Origin: Paludisphaera rhizosphaerae
GTDB taxonomy: Bacteria; Planctomycetota; Planctomycetia; Isosphaerales; Isosphaeraceae
Length of the DNA: 64,000 nucleotides
Assembly (NCBI RefSeq): GCF_011065895.1
Contig: NZ_JAALCR010000019.1
Span: 1-64,000, forward strand
Direction: 5' to 3'
Part shown: positions 43,265-52,009 of the stretch, one piece after another
How the letters are laid out: every line of letters begins with the position of its first letter
How positions within the stretch are numbered: position 1 is the first letter of the stretch
Notes under the pieces: generated by a model
Told to the model about the DNA's origin: nothing
The model's database searches: none
Seen by the model: only the letters and a program-made list of their open reading frames with translations
Position numbers and translations under genes: made by a program

Positions 43265-43441
43265 AATCGTCGTTGCATGACGGGCGTTGCGACGGCCGTT
43301 CGGCCGGTTCGCAGCCCCCGGGAGTTGCGCGGTCGGGCTCCGATCTGGGAGTCCGGCGGCGGACCTGGATACAATCCGTAAGGAAAAAGTTGCCGGACCA
43401 GCCTCCATCGTCGATGTTTCTGGCAAGGAGGATGCATCGCT

Positions 43442-44416
43442 ATGCTGACCGTAAAGGGTCGGCCGGTATCCATGGATCAGGATGCGAAGTTGCCCCGACT
43501 CCTGATCGTTGACGATTCTGATTTCGAACGCGGTTTCATCGCCCGCTTGCTCGCCGGATTCGAGGGCCTGACCGTTGAATTCGCCTCCAGCGGCGCCGAA
43601 GCGCTGGAGGTCGTTCAAGCCGACGCCCCGGATCTGATTTTGACCGATCTGGTTATGCCCGGGGTCGATGGTCTGGAGTTGGTCCGTCGGATTCGAGGGC
43701 CCCATCCCGGTCTGCCCATCATTCTGATGACCGCTTTTGGGGGCGAGGACGAAGCCGTTGCCGCTCTTCGCGCCGGAGCCGCGGACTATCTGACCAAGTC
43801 CCGTCTGGAGAAAGACCTCGTGCCCACGTTGCGTCGCGCCCTGGACGCATTCCGCGTCGATCGCCGTCGCCAGGGCTTGAACCGTCGCCTTCGGTCGCGA
43901 ACGTCCGAGTACGAGCTGGGCTGCGAACCCGACCTCGTCTGGACCCTCGGCCACGTCCTGGTCGAGGAGGTCGCCGCCCTCGGCTTGCTCGAACATCCCG
44001 AGCGCATTCGGCTGCACGTCGCCTTGCAAGAAGCTCTGGCCAACGCGCTCTACCACGGCAACCTGGAGTTGGACTCCGAACTCCGGCAGGAGGACGAGAC
44101 CGTCTTTTACCTGCTGGGAGAGACCCGGCGGGTGCAGGAGCCCTATCGATCGCGCCGGCTTCGCGTAAAGGCGGCGCTCGACCATCATTCCGCCGTCTTC
44201 GTCATCGCCGACGACGGGCCCGGCTTCGACCACGGCCGCCTGACTCGCCCCGTCGCGGACGAGGACCTCGCCCGCATCGGCGGCCGGGGTCTGCTGCTGA
44301 TGCGGACGTTCATGGACGAGGTGAAATACAACGCCCGGGGGAACGTCGTCACCCTGGTCAAACGGCTGGGGCCTCGGCCGGCGCATGACGAGGCGAGCCG
44401 TACCGGCGGATCCTAG
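43442..44416 (+). CDS. Receiver fused to RsbW-like anti-sigma HATPase
   Basis: 324 residues; AAGGAGG lies ten bases before the ATG. Receiver (about 15-140) with D69 in LILTDLVMPGVDG; then an HATPase_c_2 domain (about 165-310) with N-box LQEALANALYHGNLE, DDGPGFDHGRL and GRGLLLMRTFMDEV. This is the RsbW/SpoIIAB class, kinases that sequester sigma factors or phosphorylate anti-anti-sigma proteins. Phosphorylation at the receiver would control it. The stop TAG lies inside the CTAG end of a miniature element, so the C-terminus may be altered. Confidence 0.9.
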   Translation: MLTVKGRPVSMDQDAKLPRLLIVDDSDFERGFIARLLAGFEGLTVEFASSGAEALEVVQADAPDLILTDLVMPGVDGLELVRRIRGPHPGLPIILMTAFGGEDEAVAALRAGAADYLTKSRLEKDLVPTLRRALDAFRVDRRRQGLNRRLRSRTSEYELGCEPDLVWTLGHVLVEEVAALGLLEHPERIRLHVALQEALANALYHGNLELDSELRQEDETVFYLLGETRRVQEPYRSRRLRVKAALDHHSAVFVIADDGPGFDHGRLTRPVADEDLARIGGRGLLLMRTFMDEVKYNARGNVVTLVKRLGPRPAHDEASRTGGS

Positions 44417-44643
44417 AGCGCCGACCGCTTGAATTGCACACGGCGGAGGAGAAAGGGGACTGGCTCCCGGCGCGAACGCCTCGGCCCTTGGTATCGACCT
44501 GGCGGCCGGGTGCCTGTCCCCTTTCTCCGGGCATCCCCGAGGCCGCTTCGGAGTCAAGGGGGACAGGCACCTCCGCTGCGCTGCGGAGCCAGTCCCCCTT
44601 GACTCCTCCGCTCCGTGTGCAACCCGATCGTTCGTTGCTCTAG
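44413..44643. mobile_element. 231-bp miniature inverted-repeat element
   Basis: The ends are CTAGAGC (44413) and GCTCTAG (44637-44643). Each is followed inwards by 14 partly matching bases and then TTGCACACGG / its complement and arms of GGAGGAG and GGGGACTGGCTCC. Internal repeats GACAGGCACC/GGTGCCTGTCCCC give further pairing. No coding capacity. It lies between the receiver-HATPase gene, whose stop it supplies, and the convergent unknown gene. Confidence 0.75.
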
Positions 44644-44650
44644 ATAGGTG

Positions 44651-44681
44651 ATAGGTCCCCTCTCCCGACGGGAGAAGGGAC
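44651..44681. terminator. Bidirectional hairpin between convergent genes
   Basis: AGGTCCCCTCTCCCG and CGGGAGAAGGGACCT pair nearly perfectly around a tiny loop. It separates two convergent genes; the words are also typical of REP-like repeats. Confidence 0.55.
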
Positions 44682-44708
44682 CTGAGGGTTGCCGGCTCCC
44701 GGGGTCGG

Positions 44709-45221
44709 TCAGGCCGGCAACGAATCGTCGGCCTGAGGTTCGATCTCGGCGGCGGCGACGGTGAGTTCGGCCGGGGCGTCGGCTTCGATGAAGTCGTTGA
44801 AGGGCTCTTCGATGGCTTCGTGGAGCTTCTGCTTGGTCGGGTCGCCCATGGCTTCGGGCCAGATGTAGAAGCCGCCCTTCCACGACGGGGGGATCTCCCA
44901 GGTGCCCCAGATCCCCTTGCCTTCGTTATAACCCTGGTAGGCGACGTCGTGCTTGCCGATGAACCGTTTGGTCCACCAGCACTTGCCGTCCTCGACCTGA
45001 TACTTGCCTCGGATGATGAAGTCGCCGATCATGTCGCGGCCTTCGCCGGTGATGACGCCGCGTTTGAAGGTCAGGCGCAGCTCCATCCCGTGCTTGCCGG
45101 GGGGGAGTTCAGCCTGGAGGAAATAGCCGACCCAGGGCCCGGAAGGGAACCGCGAGTCGGTCTCCAGTTCGAGGTCGTTTTCGTCCGGCGTCGGCTTCCG
45201 GGTGCGGGGGTCGCTGCTCAT
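44709..45221 (-). CDS. Unknown 170-residue beta-rich protein
   Basis: Start at MSSDPRTRKPTPDENDLE. The central part reads PWVGYFLQAELPPGKHGME, LRLTFKRGVITGEGRD, IGDFIIRGKYQVEDGKCWWT, KHDVAYQGYNEGKGIWGTWE, strongly strand-rich with conserved aromatic and glycine residues, reminiscent of an avidin/lipocalin-like barrel. The acidic C-terminus (PFNDFIEADAPAE) is disordered. No signal peptide. I recognise the type as widespread in planctomycetes but no function. Confidence 0.75.
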   Translation of the reverse strand: MSSDPRTRKPTPDENDLELETDSRFPSGPWVGYFLQAELPPGKHGMELRLTFKRGVITGEGRDMIGDFIIRGKYQVEDGKCWWTKRFIGKHDVAYQGYNEGKGIWGTWEIPPSWKGGFYIWPEAMGDPTKQKLHEAIEEPFNDFIEADAPAELTVAAAEIEPQADDSLPA

Positions 45222-45461
45222 GATCGGGGCATCCTCGTTGCGTGCAAGGCAAGGCCGGGCGAATCGTGCTCGGGGCGTAGCGCCCACCTCCGTCCGTGCA
45301 AGGTTCGGGCCGTAAGGGGGCGTCGCGGGGGAGTCGGCCGGGGGACGGTTGCCCCGACGTCGTCCGCGTCCCTATCATTTTAGTCGGTCGTACACCCGCG
45401 ATAAGGTGCGATCCCGACGGATCGCGCGGGATTTCCACGGCCTCGGTTTGGCGGGCCGGCG

Positions 45462-46325
45462 ATGCACGAGCCGACGGGCGTCCACCTCCCCGACGTCAAC
45501 GTCCCTCACCCCGCGCGGGCGGTGGCGAGGGTTAGCGTGCGCGTGCGGGGGACTTCGGGCGCAGACGACCACTACGACTGGGTGGCCGTCGAGGAGCCGC
45601 TGGAGATCCGAGTCGCCGGCCCCGACCAGGAGCCGGTGAGCGTCGCCGTGACGATGCGGACGCCCGGCAGCGACGTTGAACTCGCCGTCGGCTTCCTCTA
45701 CACCGAGGGGCTCATCGACCGGGACGACCGGATCTCAACCTCCGACGCACCCGCGCCGTGGCACTCGCAGGTCGTCTCGATCGCACTGGCGCGGCCGTTC
45801 GACGGCTCGGCCCTGAAGCGGAACTTCTTCGCCTCGTCCAGTTGCGGCGTCTGCGGCAAGGCGACGCTCGACCAGGCGTTCATTCGTTGCGGCGCCGTCG
45901 CGCCGGGGCCGGTCGTGCGGGCCTCGACGCTCGCCGGTCTGCCCGACGCCCTTCGCCCCGCCCAGCGCGGGTTCGACCGGACCGGGGGCCTGCACGCCGC
46001 CGGCCTGTTCGACGCCGACGGCCGCCTGCTGGCCGTCCGCGAGGATGTGGGACGGCACAACGCCGTCGACAAGATCGTCGGCCGGGCGTTTCTCGACGGC
46101 GGGCTGCCGCTGTCGGACCGGATTCTGCTGGCCTCTGGTCGCGCGGGGTTCGAGATCCTGCAAAAGGCGGCCGTCGCCGGCGTGCCGATCGTCTGCGCCG
46201 TGTCGGCTCCGTCGAGCCTGGCGGTGGAGACGGCCGACCGACTGGGGATCACCCTGGTCGGCTTCCTCCGCGGCGACCGATTCAATATTTATACAAACCC
46301 CGGGCGCATCGACGTCGGGGCCTGA
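45462..46325 (+). CDS. fdhD: Formate dehydrogenase sulfurtransferase FdhD
   Basis: 287 residues. FdhD moves sulfur from IscS to the molybdenum cofactor of formate dehydrogenase. Seen: VAVEEPLEIRVAG, ELAVGFLYTEGLI, the redox motif SSCGVCGKATLD, TGGLHAAGLFDADGRLLAVR, EDVGRHNAVDKIVG, and LLASGRAGFEILQKAAVAG. The downstream oxidoreductase starts 40 bp later, so the pair is an operon. Confidence 0.96.
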   Translation: MHEPTGVHLPDVNVPHPARAVARVSVRVRGTSGADDHYDWVAVEEPLEIRVAGPDQEPVSVAVTMRTPGSDVELAVGFLYTEGLIDRDDRISTSDAPAPWHSQVVSIALARPFDGSALKRNFFASSSCGVCGKATLDQAFIRCGAVAPGPVVRASTLAGLPDALRPAQRGFDRTGGLHAAGLFDADGRLLAVREDVGRHNAVDKIVGRAFLDGGLPLSDRILLASGRAGFEILQKAAVAGVPIVCAVSAPSSLAVETADRLGITLVGFLRGDRFNIYTNPGRIDVGA

Positions 46326-46365
46326 GCCGAGCGAGCCTCTCCAATTTCGACGACGGGAGACGATC

Positions 46366-48750
46366 ATGGCCGAACACGAAGCGACGTCGCCGGAAGCGAC
46401 TGAGGCTGTCAACGAGGACGCATCCTCGACTTCGGAGCCTGCGTCCCCCTCCTCCTCTTCGCCCTTGCCCGTCGAACTGGCGACGGTGGACGTTCAGCCT
46501 TACCACCACGCGGCGGCGGGGTTCGGCGCGATCGTCAACTCGATGAAGAAGGCGCTCCCGCAGATGGGGCCGCTGCGGTCGGCCGACATGTTCCTGAAGA
46601 TCAACCAGGTGAAGGGCTTCGACTGCCCAAGCTGCGCCTGGACGGAGTCGGGGTCGGACCGTCGCGAGACGTTCGAGTTCTGCGAGAACGGCGTCAAGGC
46701 GGTCTCGGCTGAGGCGACGGTCTGGCGGGTCCGCCCGGCCTTCTTCCGGAAGTGGTCGGTGCCGCAGCTTCGGGAGCACGACGACCACTGGCTGGAGAAC
46801 CAGGGCCGCTTGACGCAGCCGATGCACCTCGCCTCAGGGGCCGACCATTACGAGCCGATCTCGTGGGAGGACGCCTTCGCTCTGATCGGTCGCGAACTGA
46901 AGGGGCTGGGGTCGCCGAACGAGGCGGTCTTCTACACTTCGGGCCGCACCAGCAACGAGGCCGCGTTCCTGTACCAGTTGTTCGCCCGCCTGTTCGGCAC
47001 CAACAACCTGCCGGACTGCTCGAACATGTGCCACGAGTCGACGAGCTTTGGGCTCCAGGAGCAGCTTGGGGTCGGCAAGGGGATGGTGACGCTCGACGAT
47101 TTCGAGCTGGCCGACGCCATGTTCCTCTTCGGTCACAATCCGGGGACGAACCACCCTCGGATGCTGACGACCCTCGCCAACGCCGCCGAACGCGGCTGCA
47201 AGATCGTGGCCGTCAACCCCCTGCGCGAGCGTGGGCTGGAGCGGTTCGCGCACCCGCAGCACCCCATCGACATGCTCAAGGGAGGCCGGTCGATCGCCTC
47301 GATGTACATCCCGGTGCGGATCGGCGGCGACCTCGCGCTGTTGAAGGGGATCATGAAGGAGATTGTCGACGCCGAGCGTCGGAATCCCGGCCAGGTGCTC
47401 GACCTGCCGTTCATCCGCGACCACACGTCGGGCTTCGACGAGTTCGCCGCCGACCTGGACGCGACCTCGTGGGACGCGATCGTCGCATCCTCGGGCGTCG
47501 GCCGCGAGATGATCCGCGCGGCGGCCGACGTGTACGCGAAGGCCGACCGCGTGATCGCCTGCTGGGGGATGGGGATCACCCAGCATCGCTGGGGCGTGGC
47601 GAACGTCCAGGCGATCGGCGACCTGCTTCTGCTCCGGGGCAACATCGGCCGCCCGGGTGCGGGGGCCTGTCCGGTCCGGGGGCACAGCAACGTACAGGGC
47701 GATCGGACGATGGGGATCTTTGAGCGTCCCTCGGCCGGGTTCCTGGACCGGCTTGGCAAGGTCTTCGGCTTCGAGCCTCCGCGCGAGCACGGTTACAGCG
47801 TGGTCGAGGCGATCAAGGCGATGCACGAGGGGAAGGTCGGCGTCTTCTTCGCGATGGGGGGGAACTTCGCGGTCGCGTCGCCCGACACCGCCTACACGGC
47901 CGAGGCCCTCTCGCGATGCCGGCTGACGGTCTCCGTGGCCACCAAGCTGAATCGAGGCCATCTGACGGTCGGCCGCGAGGCCCTGATCCTCCCCTGTCTC
48001 GGCCGCACCGAGCTGGACGTGCAGGCGTCCGGCACTCAGTTCGTCACGGTGGAGGATTCGATGTCGGTGATCCACGCCTCGCACGGGAGCCTGAAGCCGG
48101 GCTCGCCGATGCTCCGGAGCGAGCCGTGGATCGTCACTCGCCTGGCCATGGCGGCGCTAGGGGCGTCGTCGCCCGTCGACTGGGAATCGCTGGCCGACGA
48201 CTACGACCGGATCCGCGACCTGATCGAAAAGACGGTCCCCGGCTTCCACGAGTATAACGAGCGCGTCCGTCATCCCGGCGGCTTCACGCTGGTCAACCCG
48301 GCGGCGGAGCGACGGTTCGTCACGGCGACGGGCAAGGCCCGGTTCATGGCCCATCCAATCCCGGCCGACCCCTGCGGCCCCGGCCGCCTGCTGCTGGCGA
48401 CGATCCGCAGCCACGACCAGTTCAACACCACGATCTACGGCTACGACGACCGCTATCGAGGCGTCTACAACACGCGCCGAATCGTCTTCATGAACGCCCG
48501 CGACGTCGACCGCCTGGGCCTGGTCGACCGCCAGGTCGTCGACATCCTCGGCGAACACAAGGGCGAGACCCGCGTCTGCCCCCGGTTCATCGTCGTCGCC
48601 CACGACGTCCCCGAAGGCTCCTGCGCCGCCTACTACCCCGAGACCAACCCCCTCGTCCCCCTCGACGACGTCGACGCCCGCAGCCTGACCCCCTCGTCCA
48701 AGTCGGTCGTCGTCCGCATCGTGGCGACACGGCATGGGAAGAGCGTTTGA
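46366..48750 (+). CDS. FdhF/YdeP-type molybdopterin oxidoreductase alpha subunit
   Basis: 794 residues; GGGAGA precedes the ATG. An acidic/Ser-rich N-terminus (about 1-45), a Cys pair PSCAWTE with CENG (cofactor/cluster region), then the molybdopterin core: ISWEDAFALIGREL, FYTSGRTSNEAAFLYQL, NLPDCSNMCHESTSFGL (possible cysteine ligand), MFLFGHNPGTNHPRM, GACPVRGHSNVQGDRTMG, FFAMGGNFAVASPD, and the C-terminal dinucleotide-binding domain RSHDQFNTTIYGYDDRYRG. No iron-sulfur or cytochrome partner is adjacent, as usual for YdeP. Likely cytosolic formate or related oxidoreductase; substrate unknown. Confidence 0.93.
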   Translation: MAEHEATSPEATEAVNEDASSTSEPASPSSSSPLPVELATVDVQPYHHAAAGFGAIVNSMKKALPQMGPLRSADMFLKINQVKGFDCPSCAWTESGSDRRETFEFCENGVKAVSAEATVWRVRPAFFRKWSVPQLREHDDHWLENQGRLTQPMHLASGADHYEPISWEDAFALIGRELKGLGSPNEAVFYTSGRTSNEAAFLYQLFARLFGTNNLPDCSNMCHESTSFGLQEQLGVGKGMVTLDDFELADAMFLFGHNPGTNHPRMLTTLANAAERGCKIVAVNPLRERGLERFAHPQHPIDMLKGGRSIASMYIPVRIGGDLALLKGIMKEIVDAERRNPGQVLDLPFIRDHTSGFDEFAADLDATSWDAIVASSGVGREMIRAAADVYAKADRVIACWGMGITQHRWGVANVQAIGDLLLLRGNIGRPGAGACPVRGHSNVQGDRTMGIFERPSAGFLDRLGKVFGFEPPREHGYSVVEAIKAMHEGKVGVFFAMGGNFAVASPDTAYTAEALSRCRLTVSVATKLNRGHLTVGREALILPCLGRTELDVQASGTQFVTVEDSMSVIHASHGSLKPGSPMLRSEPWIVTRLAMAALGASSPVDWESLADDYDRIRDLIEKTVPGFHEYNERVRHPGGFTLVNPAAERRFVTATGKARFMAHPIPADPCGPGRLLLATIRSHDQFNTTIYGYDDRYRGVYNTRRIVFMNARDVDRLGLVDRQVVDILGEHKGETRVCPRFIVVAHDVPEGSCAAYYPETNPLVPLDDVDARSLTPSSKSVVVRIVATRHGKSV

Positions 48751-48814
48751 GCGAGGCTTTTATGTTCTGTAAGTCGTTTTCATTCATCGATTTGCCGCTG
48801 GTTTATTGGGCGTG

Positions 48815-48843
48815 TTGACTTACAGCAAGTTCGTGCCTATCCT
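48815..48843 (+). promoter_or_regulatory. Sigma-70-type promoter of the MqsRA-like pair
   Basis: TTGACT (48815-48820) and TATCCT (48838-48843) are separated by exactly 17 bases, 46 bp upstream of the first start codon. A good housekeeping-type promoter by eye. Confidence 0.65.
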
Positions 48844-48888
48844 AATTGATGTGACGAGTTTCGAACCGTCGAGGAAGGCCCTGTCTGT

Positions 48889-49248
48889 ATGCTGAGCCCT
48901 GAAGAGCATGCTCTCGTCTGCAAGTCAATATGTGCAGGCATCAGCAACTGCTTCTTTTGGGATGAAGGGGCGGCCCTTCGAGTCAGGAACGATCCCGACC
49001 TCAAGGGGCTGACTCCGAGATTTATCCGGGAAGCGGTCCGCGATTATGTTCGCGAAACCGGCGATCACGTCGTCGTCGAGGTCGTTGAGACTCGCGAACG
49101 TTGGCGGGACGATTTCAAATTTTACTACAAAGTTATATTGCCCGTGGATGAGTTCCTGTACGGGATCTTCGTTGAGATGAGGCTGACGGATAACGATCCG
49201 GACGTACCAATGGTGCTGATCGTCAACGCCCATCCCCAGCGCAAATGA
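48889..49248 (+). CDS. Putative toxin of an MqsRA-like pair
   Basis: 119 residues of mixed alpha/beta: helices LTPRFIREAVRDYVRE, then strands VVVEVVETRERW, KFYYKVILPVDEFLYGIFVE and DVPMVLIVNAHPQRK. No named motif, but the size, the order (upstream of a YgiT/MqsA-type antitoxin, 10-bp gap) and promoter fit a toxin gene of MqsR/RelE-like style. Identity is inference. Confidence 0.55.
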   Translation: MLSPEEHALVCKSICAGISNCFFWDEGAALRVRNDPDLKGLTPRFIREAVRDYVRETGDHVVVEVVETRERWRDDFKFYYKVILPVDEFLYGIFVEMRLTDNDPDVPMVLIVNAHPQRK

Positions 49249-49258
49249 GGGCTAGTTT

Positions 49259-49714
49259 ATGTCTTCCGCGCTTCGACGATGTATGAACTGCCGCGAACGC
49301 CAGATGCGTCGTACGACGATTGATCGTTACGAGACGACTGTTGATCACGACGGCCGGAGTTACTCGTTGACATTGAAGGATTTCGAGGTCCTTCAGTGTG
49401 CGAACTGCGGCGCGATCGCCCTCGACGACTCGGCCGATGATCGGATCAGCGCGGCGCTTCGCGAGGCGGCCGGCCTCCTTCAACCAGCCGAGATCGTCGA
49501 GAACCGTAAGCGCCTTGGGCTCACCCAGAAGCAACTGGCCTATCATCTTCGGATCGCCGAATCGACGCTTTCCCGCTGGGAAACGGGGGGCCAAATCCAG
49601 CAGCGCGCGATGGACGCCTTGCTGAGGGTCTTCTTTGAGAGCCCCCACGCGCGTTCGATCCTGGGAGCGTCGGAACGATCCGAGCCACTTCAAGTCGCCG
49701 TCGCCGACGATTGA
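49259..49714 (+). CDS. MqsA/YgiT-type antitoxin (zinc finger plus HTH)
   Basis: 151 residues. N-terminal zinc site with C8, C11, C47, C50 (CMNC and CANC), then a helix-turn-helix (about 75-125: IVENRKRLGLTQKQLAYHL, RIAESTLSRWETGGQIQQR). This two-domain layout is MqsA, which neutralises the toxin and autorepresses the operon by binding a palindrome near the promoter. Confidence 0.85.
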   Translation: MSSALRRCMNCRERQMRRTTIDRYETTVDHDGRSYSLTLKDFEVLQCANCGAIALDDSADDRISAALREAAGLLQPAEIVENRKRLGLTQKQLAYHLRIAESTLSRWETGGQIQQRAMDALLRVFFESPHARSILGASERSEPLQVAVADD

Positions 49715-49745
49715 TCGGCTTCCCGTTGTTCAACGAGTTCGGCGC

Positions 49746-50210
49746 ATGCTGCCCCCACCAGGCCTATTGAGCGTGAACTATCTCGCCTTCGCCCGCCAGG
49801 TCCGTGAACTCCACCGCCTGGAAGTCGCCGGCCTGGGCGATTCCGCAGAGGCCGACGCCGTTCGCGAGGCTTCCGACGCCCCCTGGTACGCACTCACCAA
49901 GGACGAGAAGGATCGGGCGGGCTGCCTTTCGGGCGACCTGTATTCCATCTCCGACCCCGTCCCTGACAGGAGGGCGGTCGGCCCGCTGTTCGAGGCGCGT
50001 CTGACCGTCGTCAACGAAGCCTGCGGACGTGGCGACTGGGACGGTGTGCTGGCCCTCTTGAGGGATTGGGAATCAGACTTCCCTCCGCACATGCTGGCTC
50101 ATCTGCGCGGAACAGCCTGGCAGGGTCTGGGCGATGTGGAGTCGGCTGCCCTGTTCTTCGAACACGCGCGGCGTCTGCGAGAAGCGGCCGGCGATGATCG
50201 ATCCGCATGA
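49746..50210 (+). CDS. Unknown 154-residue TPR-like protein
   Basis: Start MLPPPGLLSVNYLAF; an internal GTG (VNYLAFARQVREL) is possible. Helical, with a C-terminal pair of helices (GRGDWDGVLALLRDWE, LAHLRGTAWQGLGDVESAALFFEHARRL shortened here) that look like TPR units. No function recognised. Lies 31 bp after the antitoxin and may be in its transcript. Confidence 0.65.
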   Translation: MLPPPGLLSVNYLAFARQVRELHRLEVAGLGDSAEADAVREASDAPWYALTKDEKDRAGCLSGDLYSISDPVPDRRAVGPLFEARLTVVNEACGRGDWDGVLALLRDWESDFPPHMLAHLRGTAWQGLGDVESAALFFEHARRLREAAGDDRSA

Positions 50211-50352
50211 AAGCTCGATCCGAGACGGTCGCTTCGATCCCGTTCATGGCATCGATTCTGCATTTGGAGATTAGCGCCCTTTCATTGGGCGGGCGGGCCG
50301 ATCAGGAGGCCCGTCCTTCTCTCCACCTCTCCAACAAAGGAGTGCGGAAATC

Positions 50353-50562
50353 ATGGCGGAATCGACCAAGCATTCGGGCGTCGAGGCTCATCAGCTGGCG
50401 GCGGCGCATCACCATGCGGCGGCGCATCATCATGAGCAGGCGGCGCATCACCATGCCCACGGCGAGCACGAGCACGCCAAGAAGCATGCGACGACGGCCC
50501 ACGAGCACAGCGAGCATAGCCACAAGCATTCGAAGACCGCGCACGGTCATTCTCATAAATGA
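50353..50562 (+). CDS. Histidine-rich 69-residue protein
   Basis: 23 of 69 residues are histidine, arranged AHHHAAAHHHEQAAHHH and then HEHSEHSHKHSK with Ala, Glu and Lys between. AAAGGAG lies about nine bases before the ATG, and a strong terminator follows, so this is a real gene. No signal peptide. Probably a metal (nickel, zinc, cobalt or copper) buffer or storage protein; no metal enzyme assembly gene is next to it. Confidence 0.85.
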   Translation: MAESTKHSGVEAHQLAAAHHHAAAHHHEQAAHHHAHGEHEHAKKHATTAHEHSEHSHKHSKTAHGHSHK

Positions 50563-50572
50563 TTGAAGGGAG

Positions 50573-50604
50573 GCCGGCGGCGACTTTGGTCGCCGCCGGC
50601 TTTG
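50573..50604 (+). terminator. Strong intrinsic terminator
   Basis: GCCGGCGGCGAC and GTCGCCGCCGGC form a perfect 12-bp stem with loop TTTG, followed by TTTGCC, 11 bp after the His-rich gene. It also faces the convergent PepSY gene end. Confidence 0.8.
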
Positions 50605-50614
50605 CCTTCGCGGC

Positions 50615-51976
50615 TTATCGTCCCCCGTTGACGAAGTAGCCGTGCATTCCCACGCCGATCCAGACGGCGGCGGCGGTGCTCAGCGACAGGGCGATCGCCC
50701 CGATGCGGCGGGTCCGCTTGATCTGCCACCACATGATGATGCCCGAGAGGCCCCAGAAGACCATCAGGAAGGCCATGCAGTCCACGATCAACGCCCAGAT
50801 CCAGCGCTGGCCGAACTCCGACGGATAGCCGTGGATCGTGTGCAGCCGGAGCAGGAACCGGCGGGTGGTCAACTCGGCCTGCGAGGCGGGATCGTCGATC
50901 GACCGGCCGGCGACGGCGCCGGTCTCCTGGCTCCAGTTCGCCAGCCAGGGACGCCCTTCGGCCTCCATCTGGAACGACAGCGGGGCGACGCGAAGGTCGG
51001 CCACCGTGGCCCCAGTCAGGCCGACGCGAGCCAGCACCGTCGGCAGCGCTTCGCGGATCTCCTCCAGCGGCAGGCCGTCGATCGACAGGCCAGTGGTTGC
51101 GAAGGGAGCCGGCGGCCCCTCGGCACCCCGTCCTCCAGGACCGCCTTCGCCGCGCCCGCGGCCTCCGAAGCCGCCCTCGCCGCCTCGGCCTCCTTCACCG
51201 CGTCCCCGGCCTTCAGCTCCCCCCTCGCCACGTCCGCGTCCCGTGCCGCCCTCGCCGCCGCGTCCTTCGGCTCCCGCTTCGCCGCGGCCGCGGCCCATGC
51301 CGCCCTCGCCGCGACCTTCGAAGCCACCCTCGCCGCCGCGTCCCCCTCCGCGACGGGCTCCCTTCGCTTCAGGGCCGCCCATGCCGCCTTCGACGGCCGC
51401 GCCGGCGGGGGTCAGTCGGATCATGCCGCCGTTGCCGTCGCCGTCGATGGAGACCGTGTAGAACTTGCCGTCGGCTCCTTTGACGCTCGCGCTCACGCCG
51501 CCGCGCTCGAACCGCGCGGCCTCGGGCTTGAGCAGCCGGTACGACGCCCCCTCCTTCTTCGCGTTCAGGGCGGCCACCACCTTCGAGGCGAGTTCAACCG
51601 GCGCGGGGAGCTTCTCCAGCGCCGTCCCCTTCATCTGGTCACGGCCGAACTGGATCATCGTCTGATCCGAAAAGGCCCCCGGGTGGTTGAACAGGAAGGC
51701 CGTCACCCCGTAAAGCAGCACCCAGGGATACAGCAGCAGCCCCGCATACAGGTGCGACCTCCGCACCACCATCAACGCGTCCCGCCCCCAGGCTCGCGAC
51801 TTCGCCTCGGGAGCCGCCGCCTCCGCCTGCGCCGCTCGCTCGGCCGCCGCCCGAGCCATCGCCAGCGCCGGACTGACCTTCCTCGGCGACTCTTCTTCCC
51901 CGACGCCCTCGACCTCGATCACCTCGCTCGCCTCGTCGACGCTCGGCTCCGCAACCTCGCGGTACGCTTGATCCAT
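50615..51976 (-). CDS. PepSY-associated membrane protein with Gly-Arg-Glu-rich insert
   Basis: 453 residues. A charged N-terminus, a membrane helix near 78-98 (LYAGLLLYPWVLLYGVTAFL), a PepSY-like region, then a 115-residue low-complexity insert (about 190-300) made of GRGEGG, GGEGGFGGRG and similar, a second PepSY-like stretch (LPLEEIREALPTVLARVG), and three C-terminal helices (near 370-450) of PepSY_TM type. Family members act in iron-siderophore reduction or protease control. A Fur-like palindrome lies 34 bp upstream, supporting an iron role. Confidence 0.85.
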   Translation of the reverse strand: MDQAYREVAEPSVDEASEVIEVEGVGEEESPRKVSPALAMARAAAERAAQAEAAAPEAKSRAWGRDALMVVRRSHLYAGLLLYPWVLLYGVTAFLFNHPGAFSDQTMIQFGRDQMKGTALEKLPAPVELASKVVAALNAKKEGASYRLLKPEAARFERGGVSASVKGADGKFYTVSIDGDGNGGMIRLTPAGAAVEGGMGGPEAKGARRGGGRGGEGGFEGRGEGGMGRGRGEAGAEGRGGEGGTGRGRGEGGAEGRGRGEGGRGGEGGFGGRGRGEGGPGGRGAEGPPAPFATTGLSIDGLPLEEIREALPTVLARVGLTGATVADLRVAPLSFQMEAEGRPWLANWSQETGAVAGRSIDDPASQAELTTRRFLLRLHTIHGYPSEFGQRWIWALIVDCMAFLMVFWGLSGIIMWWQIKRTRRIGAIALSLSTAAAVWIGVGMHGYFVNGGR

Positions 51977-52009
51977 GGGGGTCGTCTCAGAATGTTTTCA
52001 TGGTGGTGT

